From Candidatus Woesearchaeota archaeon (GTDB lineage: Archaea > Nanobdellota > Nanobdellia > Woesearchaeales > SKIA01): 36,467 bases of DNA. Below the pieces are notes generated by a model that saw only the letters and a list, made by a program, of their open reading frames with translations, ran no database searches and was not told where the DNA came from. The translations under genes and the position numbers were made by a program. The DNA lies in contig SKHI01000011.1 of NCBI GenBank assembly GCA_007117065.1, forward strand, positions 1 to 36,467. Direction: 5' to 3'. This document shows, in pieces, positions 8,418 through 15,574 of this stretch; position 1 is the first letter of the stretch, and each line of letters opens with the position of its first letter.

Positions 8418-10595
8418 TTATTCGTTTGGACTCAAACCCTTACGAGAGCGAATTTGCTGAATGATTTTTTGTTGTAACTCATCAGGAAGACGCTCAAAGG
8501 TTTGTTCAATAACACTACTTGAACCACGACCACCAGTAGCACTGCGTAAATCATTACTCATACCAAACATCTCACCTACAGGAATCTTTGCAGTTATTTG
8601 CTGCATAGCACCTTCAGCCTGCATGTCAAGGAGTTGACCGCGCTTATTACTAATGAGCTTACTAATCTCACCGACGTACTCTTCAGGCGCGTCAAAGAGA
8701 ATAGTTTGTATTGGCTCAAATAACACAGGATTACACATTGCAATAGCAGCACGGATACCATCACGAACAGCAGGATATAGCTGAGCAGGCCCTCTGTGAA
8801 TAGCGTCCTCGTGCAATTTTGCATCAGTCAAGGTGACAAGCATTCCAAAACCAGGCTCATTTGCTAAAGGACCTTTTTGCATAACATCTTCGAACATGTC
8901 ACTTACCATTTCTTGAATCTCACCAATGTGAACAATACCTCTTGTTCCATCAACAAGCAAATTACCGTTGTAAATGTCACGTACTTGACGCGCATCTTTG
9001 GTCTCCATTCCTTCAGCAACAAGTGCTTCCCAGACATCTCTATCCTTAGACTTCACTCTTCCTTGAGGCACTCTCCCTTTCTTAATAGCCTCACGAATAA
9101 ACTCGGGAAGAGGTTCTGCGCGGAAATAAAGCCTGTTGTGCTTATTAGGCGATTTACCCTCACCATCATCAGCACCTTTTTTTGTAATAGCCTCTCTATA
9201 CACAACAACAGGAGGGCTGGTTGTGATTTGTACACCTTTTTCAGTAATAATACGATTCTCAATAATTTCTAGGTGCAACTCACCCATACCACTAATAAGA
9301 TGCTCGCCTGTTTCTTGATTAATCTCAACACGAATACCTGGATCCTCCTTATTTACTTGAATAAGAACCTCTACAAGTTTAGGAAGATCTTGAGGACGTT
9401 TTGCTTCTATCGCTTTTGTAATAACAGGGTCAAAAATGTGCGTTATTTGCTCAAAGGGCGTTTGTGGACCTGTTGTACAGGACTCACCAGGGAACGCATC
9501 TTTCAGTCCAGCAACACCAATAATATTTCCCGCAGGAACATTATCAACAATTTCTCTTTTTGCACCATTATATACAAAAACTTGTTGAATTCTATTATCC
9601 ATTTTCGCACGGTTTAAGTGCAAGGTATCGCCGCGCTTCATGGTACCGCTAAATAACCTGCCAGCACAAATCTCTCCAGCTTGTGGATCGATGACAATTT
9701 TTGTAATAACAAACGCAACAGGACCTTTTGGATCAGAAGAGAGGAGACTTTTACCAAAGGCTGATTCAAGGTCTCCATGCCAAATCTTAGGAATACGATA
9801 CTGCGTCGCTTTAACAGGACTAGGAAGATGCTTTACAACAGCGTTTAATACTACTTCGTGGATAGGAGCTCTTTTCTGTAAAGCCTTCTTATCAGCCTCA
9901 TCATCACTTCGATATGCAGAGATAATTTCATCAAACTTAATACCTTTCTCTTGCATGTAATCAATACTCATAGCCCAGTTGTGGAATGCGCTTCCGAAAC
10001 AGACACTTCCGTCTTGAACGCTTGGTTGCCATTTAGAAGCGATTTCGTCACTACCCGCAATATCTTTAATCTTCTTATTTACATTCGCAATAATTTTAAC
10101 AAAGCGCTCCTGCATTTGTTGCGGAGTAAGCTGTAATTCTTTAATCAGTCTATCAACCTTATTAATAAACAAGATTGGCTGTACACGCTCACGAAGAGCC
10201 TGTTTGAGAACTGTTTCTGTTTGCGGCATAATTCCTTCAACGGCACAGACAAGAACAATACACCCGTCAACAGCACGCATAGCACGAGTAACGTCTCCAC
10301 CAAAATCTACGTGACCAGGAGTATCAATAAGATTGATGAGAAAGTCTGTACCCTTAATGCTGTGAACCATAGAAACAGCTGCACTGTCAATAGTGATTCC
10401 ACGTGCAGCCTCGTCTTCGTGAAAGTCTAGTTGGCGCGCTTTACCAGCCAAATCCTCACTCATCATTCCCGCGCCACTCAGCAGATTATCAGAAAAAGTA
10501 GTTTTTCCGTGATCAATATGTGCACAAATCGCGATGTTTCGTATCTGGTCTGGTTTATCTGAAACGGACATTACCCGTTCACTCATTTTTGCCAT
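8418..10595 (-). CDS. fusA: Translation elongation factor EF-2
   Basis: 725-residue translocase GTPase. G motifs: CAHIDHGKTT near residue 25, DTPGHVDFGGDVTRAMRAVDG near 95 and NKVD near 150. Domain IV carries the diphthamide loop IHRGPAQLYPAVRDGIRA near residue 600, with the histidine that archaea modify to diphthamide. The start was chosen at MAKMSERVM, with AGGAG 10 nt upstream. Length and domain order are normal. A T-rich stretch ends the transcript before EF-1A, so the two factors are probably expressed separately despite adjacency. Confidence 0.98.
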   Translation of the reverse strand: MAKMSERVMSVSDKPDQIRNIAICAHIDHGKTTFSDNLLSGAGMMSEDLAGKARQLDFHEDEAARGITIDSAAVSMVHSIKGTDFLINLIDTPGHVDFGGDVTRAMRAVDGCIVLVCAVEGIMPQTETVLKQALRERVQPILFINKVDRLIKELQLTPQQMQERFVKIIANVNKKIKDIAGSDEIASKWQPSVQDGSVCFGSAFHNWAMSIDYMQEKGIKFDEIISAYRSDDEADKKALQKRAPIHEVVLNAVVKHLPSPVKATQYRIPKIWHGDLESAFGKSLLSSDPKGPVAFVITKIVIDPQAGEICAGRLFSGTMKRGDTLHLNRAKMDNRIQQVFVYNGAKREIVDNVPAGNIIGVAGLKDAFPGESCTTGPQTPFEQITHIFDPVITKAIEAKRPQDLPKLVEVLIQVNKEDPGIRVEINQETGEHLISGMGELHLEIIENRIITEKGVQITTSPPVVVYREAITKKGADDGEGKSPNKHNRLYFRAEPLPEFIREAIKKGRVPQGRVKSKDRDVWEALVAEGMETKDARQVRDIYNGNLLVDGTRGIVHIGEIQEMVSDMFEDVMQKGPLANEPGFGMLVTLTDAKLHEDAIHRGPAQLYPAVRDGIRAAIAMCNPVLFEPIQTILFDAPEEYVGEISKLISNKRGQLLDMQAEGAMQQITAKIPVGEMFGMSNDLRSATGGRGSSSVIEQTFERLPDELQQKIIQQIRSRKGLSPNE

Positions 10596-10604
10596 TGTTA
10601 TAAT

Positions 10605-10658
10605 TCTCCTGTGAAAGTTAATTTCGTACGTATGAGGAGTAGGTAACGATTTTTAAGG
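10605..10658 (-). promoter_or_regulatory. EF-2 promoter and Shine-Dalgarno site
   Basis: CCTTAAAAAT (minus strand, 10658-10649) is a TATA box centred 58 nt before the EF-2 ATG, predicting a leader of about 31 nt. AGGAG (10609-10605) is the SD site. The spacing is nearly the same as in the EF-1A promoter. Confidence 0.55.
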
Positions 10659-10696
10659 TTTTGGGGTGCGCGAGCTCAAAAAAAATTGAGATATAC

Positions 10697-10705
10697 CTAT
10701 ATAAG
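10697..10705 (+). promoter_or_regulatory. TATA box of the first wHTH-Nudix gene
   Basis: CTATATAAG is centred 27 nt before the ATG at 10728. It supports the downstream start MTHQIRK rather than the frame-open ATG at 10686, and predicts a leaderless mRNA. Confidence 0.65.
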
Positions 10706-10727
10706 TAACGAATATTTGTGTGCTTGT

Positions 10728-11465
10728 ATGACACACCAGATACGTAAAAACATCATCTTACACCTTATACACCACACGCGAGCGAGTTTTAATGAACTCT
10801 GGAATAACCAAGGAGAATCAAACGCGTTTGCGTATCACTTAAAGCGATTAGAGGAAGAGGGTGTCGTGCAGAAATACTCCGACGGATACGGACTCACTCC
10901 TGATGGGCAAAGCCTCATTACGGATATTGAGGGTGATACAGGTAATAAGACGCGTTTTCCTACCCCTACAGTTATTATCGTTGCTCAAGATGCGAAAGGA
11001 CGCATACTTGCTCAGCAAAGAAAGAAAGAACCGTATCATGGGTACTGGGCGTTTCCTTCTGGGAAGATAAATTTTGGTTGGAATCCGGAAGAACGTGCAA
11101 AGAGAGATTTGTATGAAGAAACAGGGCTCACTGCAGGAAATATTGTTTTACGAGGTATAGAGCACGTAAAAACTATTGATGACGGCACGTTACTCCATCA
11201 CCACACGCTTTACGTATACCAAGCGACTAATTGTACGGGAGAGCTCATTAAGGAAACGCATAAAGCAAAGCATGCGTGGATGAGTACGGAAGAATTCCAG
11301 TCCGGGCAGCGACTGCCTGGAGATTGGTTGTTTGAGTTCATACTTCCTAGCAAGAACTTCTTCATCATAGAAGGTGAGCGTTACATGAAAGAAGGCGTGT
11401 TTACGGGAGAAACAAAAGCAGTATCTGTGAAAGAATATGAGTTGTGCGAGGTCAAGAAAGATTGA
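10728..11465 (+). CDS. wHTH-Nudix fusion protein (first tandem copy)
   Basis: 245 residues. Residues 1-70 form a winged-helix fold (FAYHLKRLEEEGVVQK is the recognition helix and wing region); residues 75-190 are a Nudix hydrolase domain. The start at MTHQIRK is supported by the TATA box and by the paralogue starting MTHEIRR. The Nudix box is altered: from GKINFGW through PEERAKRDLYEETGL the canonical Glu of GX5E is Trp and the RE pair is RD, although the later EE dyad is kept. A DNA-binding domain before a Nudix domain suggests a nucleotide-metabolite-sensing regulator, opposite in domain order to bacterial NrtR. Substrate and target are unknown. Confidence 0.82.
   Translation: MTHQIRKNIILHLIHHTRASFNELWNNQGESNAFAYHLKRLEEEGVVQKYSDGYGLTPDGQSLITDIEGDTGNKTRFPTPTVIIVAQDAKGRILAQQRKKEPYHGYWAFPSGKINFGWNPEERAKRDLYEETGLTAGNIVLRGIEHVKTIDDGTLLHHHTLYVYQATNCTGELIKETHKAKHAWMSTEEFQSGQRLPGDWLFEFILPSKNFFIIEGERYMKEGVFTGETKAVSVKEYELCEVKKD
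11071..11144 (+). repeat. Near-identical 74-bp tract, copy 1 (Nudix box)
   Basis: These 74 bp match positions 11840-11913 with only three differences, whereas the flanking parts of the two paralogous genes differ much more. The tract encodes the altered Nudix helix. Either very strong constraint or recent gene conversion would explain it. Confidence 0.85.
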
Positions 11466-11473
11466 CTGGCAAG

Positions 11474-11482
11474 TATAAAAAG
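11474..11482 (+). promoter_or_regulatory. TATA box of the second wHTH-Nudix gene
   Basis: TATAAAAAG is centred 25 nt before the ATG at 11503, between the two tandem genes. The second copy therefore has its own leaderless promoter rather than depending on read-through. Confidence 0.65.
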
Positions 11483-11502
11483 AAAAACATATTTCTCATT
11501 GC

Positions 11503-12213
11503 ATGACACATGAGATACGAAGAAACATCATCCTCACACTCATACACAGACCACAAGCACAGTTTAATGAGCTCTCAAACGTGCAAAGCAATAAGTTATC
11601 CTACCATCTAAACAAATTAATTGATGAAGGAATTATACAGCGCACAGATAAGGGGTACGAACTCACTTCGGAAGGACGCACGCTCGCAACAAACATAGAA
11701 GGAGATACAGGTGCAAGTGTACGCTACCCAACACAAATAGTAATGATAGCAGCGCGAGATGAGAACGGGCGCATACTCGCACAACAAAGACTTAAAGAGC
11801 CCTATTATGGCTATTGGGGGTTGCCCGCAGGGAAATTAAATTTTGGTTGGAATCCAGAAGAACGAGCAAAGAGAGATTTATATGAAGAAACAGGGCTCAC
11901 TGCAGGAAATATTCGCTTTTGCGCAATAGAATACATAAAAACGTATGAAGAAGATACCTTGCTTCACCACCACATCATGCATGTGTACGAAGCAACGAAT
12001 TGCACAGGAGAACTTATTAAGGAAACGCACAAAGCAAAAAACAAGTGGATGAGTGTAGAAGAATATCGCTTGCAACAACGGTTTCCGGGAGACTGGATAT
12101 TTAAATGGCTTTCGCAAAAAGACTTTTTTGTAGTCGAAGGAGAGCTGTATATGAAGGAAAAAGCGTTTGTAGGAGCAAAAACAGTTTCCATACAACAGCT
12201 CACGCAACATTAA
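11503..12213 (+). CDS. wHTH-Nudix fusion protein (second tandem copy)
   Basis: 236-residue paralogue of the preceding gene with the same architecture: winged helix at 1-68 (KLSYHLNKLIDEGIIQR) and Nudix domain at about 72-185. It has the same unusual Nudix box, with Trp replacing the Glu of GX5E and RDLYEETGL in place of RE-U-x-EE. Retention of the same substitutions in both copies argues that they are functional rather than decay. The pair arose by tandem duplication. The remnant of another Nudix gene follows directly, so the locus once held at least three Nudix-type genes. Confidence 0.82.
   Translation: MTHEIRRNIILTLIHRPQAQFNELSNVQSNKLSYHLNKLIDEGIIQRTDKGYELTSEGRTLATNIEGDTGASVRYPTQIVMIAARDENGRILAQQRLKEPYYGYWGLPAGKLNFGWNPEERAKRDLYEETGLTAGNIRFCAIEYIKTYEEDTLLHHHIMHVYEATNCTGELIKETHKAKNKWMSVEEYRLQQRFPGDWIFKWLSQKDFFVVEGELYMKEKAFVGAKTVSIQQLTQH
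11840..11913 (+). repeat. Near-identical 74-bp tract, copy 2 (Nudix box)
   Basis: Second copy of the tract at 11071-11144; the three differences are two silent third-position changes in the codons either side and one further silent change. It lies at the same place in the protein frame. Confidence 0.82.
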
Positions 12214-12228
12214 TAAACATATATTGAT

Positions 12229-12402
12229 ATGGTACCGTACGTGGTTGCAGAAAAAGTATCTGTTGATAATGCGAAGAAAGAAAAATTGTTTTATGTCGTC
12301 GCAAACGCAGTATGTATCGAAGGACTGACCAGCGTTGCTTATTGTAAAAGCGAAGCGATTATGAAACAGCACATCCAAACAAATACTGCGTATTCTGTCT
12401 GA
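12229..12402 (+). pseudogene. Probable truncated Nudix hydrolase remnant
   Basis: A 57-codon open frame (MVPYVVAEKV to TNTAYSV) just after the second Nudix gene. The stretch KEKLFYVVANAVCIEG followed by CKSEAIMKQH resembles the first strand and pre-box region of ordinary Nudix hydrolases (pattern LFYVVANAVV, then KRS and a Lys-His-Pro-Gly turn). It stops exactly where the GG and Nudix box should begin, and more stops follow in frame. No SD or correctly spaced TATA box was seen. I infer a decayed Nudix gene of a different subfamily from the two upstream; a short independent gene is the alternative. Confidence 0.4.
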
Positions 12403-12451
12403 GTATAGTAAAAACCCGCCATATCGAAAAATACAAGCAACTCAGAAACAA

Positions 12452-12574
12452 CTATTCGCAGTGAATTCCAAATGTATCAATAAACTGTTTATAATCTAAA
12501 TCCACAACTCCTTGTACAGATTTAGTTTGAGAAAAAGTCACTAAAAAGCCTTTTTTAATATTAAATTTCTTCAT
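12452..12574 (-). pseudogene. Possible C-terminal fragment of an archaeal ATPase
   Basis: The minus frame has 40 codons from MKKFNIKKGFLVTFSQTKS to DTFGIHCE. The KKGFLVTFSQ strand, a following acidic turn and an aromatic-rich end look like the last 40 residues of archaeal AAA-type ATPases of the DUF234/DUF4143 kind (pattern ALKKF-x-KKG-hhhT). No ATPase core precedes it; upstream on that strand the DNA becomes the reverse complement of the Lrp-like fragment. Homology is inferred from a short pattern only and is weak. Confidence 0.25.
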
Positions 12575-12785
12575 AGCATTTTGCAAGCTTAACAAAAAGG
12601 GTATACATATAATAAAACCTTTAGGAGGATCAGACCTTGAAATAGAATTAGAAACAGAAAGTCTAGAATCTGTGTACGCATTCATAGAACAAATAAAAAC
12701 AAACTATCCTAAAATAATAAAAAAAATCGATATAGTTATGATAAAAAAAGAGCATAAGTTAGACTTTCTCCCAGGAGAATGGTAA
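12531..12785 (+). pseudogene. C-terminal fragment of an Lrp/AsnC-type regulator
   Basis: An open frame without a start codon encodes about 85 codons. From about 12588 the translation reads like the effector-binding (RAM-like) domain of archaeal Lrp-type regulators: GIHIIKPLGGSDLEIELE, then a SLESVYAFIEQIKTNYP helix and the closing MIKKEHKLDFLPGEW. The Gly-Gly-x-Asp-Leu-Glu strand and the KEHKLxxLP ending are characteristic. No N-terminal helix-turn-helix is present; an in-frame TGA at 12528-12530 closes the frame. It is therefore a 5'-truncated remnant abutting the ATPase-like fragment. Confidence 0.55.
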
Positions 12786-12835
12786 AGGCTTTTCTAAAAG
12801 ATATAGCAAAACACTGGACAACTGTGCTCAACGCG

Positions 12836-12843
12836 TATTTAAA
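12836..12843 (+). promoter_or_regulatory. TATA box of the PolB2 cassette
   Basis: TATTTAAA is centred 25.5 nt before the ATG at 12865. It predicts a leaderless mRNA and favours that ATG over the upstream GTG at 12847 for the first cassette gene. Confidence 0.6.
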
Positions 12844-12864
12844 CATGTGTTCAATCAGAGCAAT

Positions 12865-13269
12865 ATGTTATTAGGACTACAACGCAAAAATCAAGAATTA
12901 TTACGAGAAGCATTCATTGAAGAGAACAGTTTAATAATTGATGTAGCGCAATGTATAAATCCATACGCACTAGAAGAGTTCTACGAATCATTTGAGCGAG
13001 TATATGTCATTGAAGTAGAATTATTGTACAAATTCAAAAAAGTAATCGAACAATTAGAAACACTAATTCAAAAATATGCTCTTAAAAAAATAATCATAAC
13101 TAATTATAAACACTTATTTGATTATAATAACAAAGTAGAAAAAGAGCATATTTTGACCCATATTTGGCTACGAATGAAAGAACTCTCAACACAAATACAA
13201 ATAGTAGTGGGCATTAGCAGTGCAACACAAAAAAAATACGCACAAACATATTGCGATATCATACGCTAA
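12865..13269 (+). CDS. RecA/RadA-like protein lacking a Walker A motif (PolB2-associated)
   Basis: 134 residues from the ATG 25 nt after the TATA box; a GTG at 12847 is an alternative start. The pattern is alternating hydrophobic strands and helices as in a minimal RecA core: SLIIDVAQCINPYALEEF, RVYVIEVELLYKFKKVIE, the Walker B-like strand KKIIITNYKHLF and IQIVVGISSAT. No GxxxxGK(T/S) is present, so ATP binding of the normal kind is unlikely. Inactivated RecA-fold proteins are known partners of archaeal PolB2 genes, and bacterial mutasomes use the comparable ImuA. The stop overlaps the next start (TAATG). Fold assignment is inferred. Confidence 0.6.
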   Translation: MLLGLQRKNQELLREAFIEENSLIIDVAQCINPYALEEFYESFERVYVIEVELLYKFKKVIEQLETLIQKYALKKIIITNYKHLFDYNNKVEKEHILTHIWLRMKELSTQIQIVVGISSATQKKYAQTYCDIIR

Positions 13270-13544
13270 TGGGACACACAACACCCAGCCAAAGAACTGT
13301 AATAGAAAGCACACTCAAAGAATTTGAAACATATGGACGATCATTAAGAAAAGAAGAACAAGAAATATACAAAGAAATGCTTGAAAGAGTATATGCGCGA
13401 GTAGGAAACATAAGCTTTACTGGAAGCGTTCACGTATGGAAATTCATATTGCTCTCACTGATACTAGATATTGAATTAAAAAAGAAAACACATGATACTC
13501 ATAGATGTATTTGTACACGAAAACAAGATAGTAACGTGGTATAA
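13269..13544 (+). CDS. Small helical PolB2-cassette protein
   Basis: 91 residues from MGHTTPSQRTV; the ATG overlaps the previous stop by one base (TAATG), which fixes the start. The first 70 residues are helical and resemble a small conserved protein found beside archaeal PolB2 genes, with a Gly-x-Thr-x-Pro opening, a YGRSLRKEEQEIYKEML helix and a KFILLSLILDIEL helix. The C-terminal 18 codons overlap the polymerase start by 53 nt and look unconstrained (THDTHRCICTRK). Its function is unknown; position and coupling suggest it works in one complex with the flanking proteins. Confidence 0.65.
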   Translation: MGHTTPSQRTVIESTLKEFETYGRSLRKEEQEIYKEMLERVYARVGNISFTGSVHVWKFILLSLILDIELKKKTHDTHRCICTRKQDSNVV

Positions 13545-15510
13545 ACAAGAAGAAGAAAACATTTTTCAAGAACACACATACAATCCCAGCGTATACATTA
13601 AGGCAACACCACAAACAGAAAAAATAGTACAGAAGTACTCAATAGAAAAAAAGACCTGTACATTACTAGATGGAACAAGAGACGTTTTTTATAAAATACA
13701 GGTGCCGAAAATATATGCCTTCAAACCATTTGTTAAACGATTAGAATATGAAATAAAACACCAAGAAGAAATCTACTATGGAGACATAAGTCCTGAATAC
13801 AAATTTTTATACGAAAAACAGTTAGAAATACTCAATTATCAACACAAAGAACAAAGAAGACAAATAATTGATTACAGACACATAGCGTTCACAAAACTCT
13901 TTTTAGAAATACATATACATGAACAAAACATTTCAAGCATAACAGTTAACAAAAAAACAGTAACAGGAACTGAACAAGAAATACTTATTCTTTTTTCAAA
14001 AAAATTTGTACAGGTAGACCCTGATATTATCTTTCTAGAAAATGCATACGCTACCATTTCATTTCTTGCAAAAAAATTACGCGAATATGGCATTCCTGAC
14101 ATACTAAACAGATTCACACACGAACTGAATTATAAAGGCGGAAAAACATTTTTTAGCTATGGAAGAGCAGTATACAAAGATTTTAGCGTAAAACTAAAAG
14201 GAAGAATACTCATTAATACAACAACCACAATAGGATCATTAGATTTTATAGGCATACTTGAACTGTGTAAACTCAGCAACGGACTCGTACAAGATATCGT
14301 AAGTAAAAGCTATGGATCAATTTTTAGCACAGCAGTAAATAAAGAGATAGCACTAGAAAAGAAACTCATACCCTATAAAGAAAAACCCTTAGAAGAACCA
14401 CTTTCACTAATCAATTTTACTAAAGGAGATAGAACAGCACACGTGTTTGATCCAATACTAGGAACAACAAAAAACGTATTAGAAATAGATTTTAGTAGCA
14501 TGTTTCCCTGGATAATATATAATTATAATTTAAGTGCAGAAACAATAAAAAAAGGAAAAACCTATCAAAAAATACCTGAACTCCCCATATACTGCGACCT
14601 CTCAAAAAAAGGAATCACACCAAAAGCCATAAAACCCTTTCTAAGTAGAAGGATGGAGGCCAAAACAAATAAGGAAACCGAAATAACAAAAGCACTCAAA
14701 GGAGTGCTTGTAAGTAGCTACGGATACTTACGATTTAGAGAATTTAAACTCGGTACACCAGCCAGCTATATGGCAATTTGTAGCGTAGCAAGAAACATAC
14801 TTATACAAGCAAAAGAAATAGCAGAACAACACGGATTTAGCCTGGTGCATGGAATAGTAGATAGCTTATATCTGCAAAAAAACAACTATACAACAAAAGA
14901 GGTAGAAAAATTAGTACATGCTATATACACACAGTTTGGGATACCTGTAGAATATGAGCTGTTCGACTCAATAACCTTTCTTCCTAGCGTTACAAACAAT
15001 AAAAAACCAGTAGCAACAAAATATTATGCTAAATATAAACAACAAGAAAAATATAAACTACGAGGACTTATGTGCAGAAAAAAAAGCACCCCACCAATCA
15101 TAAAAACATTTCAGAAAAAAATAATACTACTCTGTGAGCAAAAAAATTATTTCACCAAATGTACAACATTGTTAAGAAAATACGTATCTAACATGAAAAA
15201 CAGCGAAAAAAAAGAGTTCATCATGTATCAAACAATAGGAAAAGAACACTATAAAACATACACGATAGGAAAAACACTCATAAAAAAATGTAAAGAAAAA
15301 AATATTTGCATACACCCAGGACAAACAATAGCATATTATTATGGCGGGAAAAAAATATGTCTTGCAGAAGAAGAAAACAACATACAGTACCAAAAATACA
15401 CAGATATGCTCATAGACGCAGTCCATGAAGTAATCAATATATACGGGCATACAAAACAAGAAATAAGAAACGCCCTGCAATATAACACACTTACACAGTA
15501 TTTCTCTTAA
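13492..15510 (+). CDS. polB2: B-family DNA polymerase of the PolB2 type with altered catalytic motifs
   Basis: 672 residues, shorter than replicative archaeal PolB. Motif A is kept (D333-F-S-S-M-F-P). Motif B is partly kept (K403-GVL-V-SSYG, with Val for the usual Asn). Motif C reads H453-G-I-V-D457-S instead of YGDTDS, so the first metal-binding Asp is Ile. The exonuclease half (residues 120-300) lacks recognisable Exo I acidic residues (FLEIHIHE in place of FDIE), so proofreading is unlikely. Archaeal PolB2/Dpo2 is a divergent family proposed to act in damage tolerance. The start overlaps the upstream gene by 53 nt. Codon use is strongly A-rich on the coding strand. Confidence 0.85.
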   Translation: MILIDVFVHENKIVTWYKQEEENIFQEHTYNPSVYIKATPQTEKIVQKYSIEKKTCTLLDGTRDVFYKIQVPKIYAFKPFVKRLEYEIKHQEEIYYGDISPEYKFLYEKQLEILNYQHKEQRRQIIDYRHIAFTKLFLEIHIHEQNISSITVNKKTVTGTEQEILILFSKKFVQVDPDIIFLENAYATISFLAKKLREYGIPDILNRFTHELNYKGGKTFFSYGRAVYKDFSVKLKGRILINTTTTIGSLDFIGILELCKLSNGLVQDIVSKSYGSIFSTAVNKEIALEKKLIPYKEKPLEEPLSLINFTKGDRTAHVFDPILGTTKNVLEIDFSSMFPWIIYNYNLSAETIKKGKTYQKIPELPIYCDLSKKGITPKAIKPFLSRRMEAKTNKETEITKALKGVLVSSYGYLRFREFKLGTPASYMAICSVARNILIQAKEIAEQHGFSLVHGIVDSLYLQKNNYTTKEVEKLVHAIYTQFGIPVEYELFDSITFLPSVTNNKKPVATKYYAKYKQQEKYKLRGLMCRKKSTPPIIKTFQKKIILLCEQKNYFTKCTTLLRKYVSNMKNSEKKEFIMYQTIGKEHYKTYTIGKTLIKKCKEKNICIHPGQTIAYYYGGKKICLAEEENNIQYQKYTDMLIDAVHEVINIYGHTKQEIRNALQYNTLTQYFS

Positions 15511-15544
15511 AAAAATATTCTTGCACACACATAGTAGCATAAAC

Positions 15545-15553
15545 CTTATAAAT
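15545..15553 (+). promoter_or_regulatory. TATA box of the cytochrome b5-like lipoprotein gene
   Basis: CTTATAAAT is centred 26 nt before the ATG at 15575. It supports this internal start, which also gives a proper signal peptide, over the longer open frame from 15521. Confidence 0.65.
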
Positions 15554-15574
15554 ACAATTTTTTTCAAAAAATAC

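Noticed and set aside
12452-12685. 77-codon minus frame as an intact gene
   Set aside because: Its first half is the reverse complement of the Lrp-like fragment; only the last 40 codons look protein-like, so it is treated as a fragment.
12865-15510. Casposon (PolB plus Cas1) interpretation of the polymerase cassette
   Set aside because: No cas1-like gene, no terminal inverted repeats and no HNH or HTH partners were found; the polymerase is of PolB2 rather than protein-primed type.
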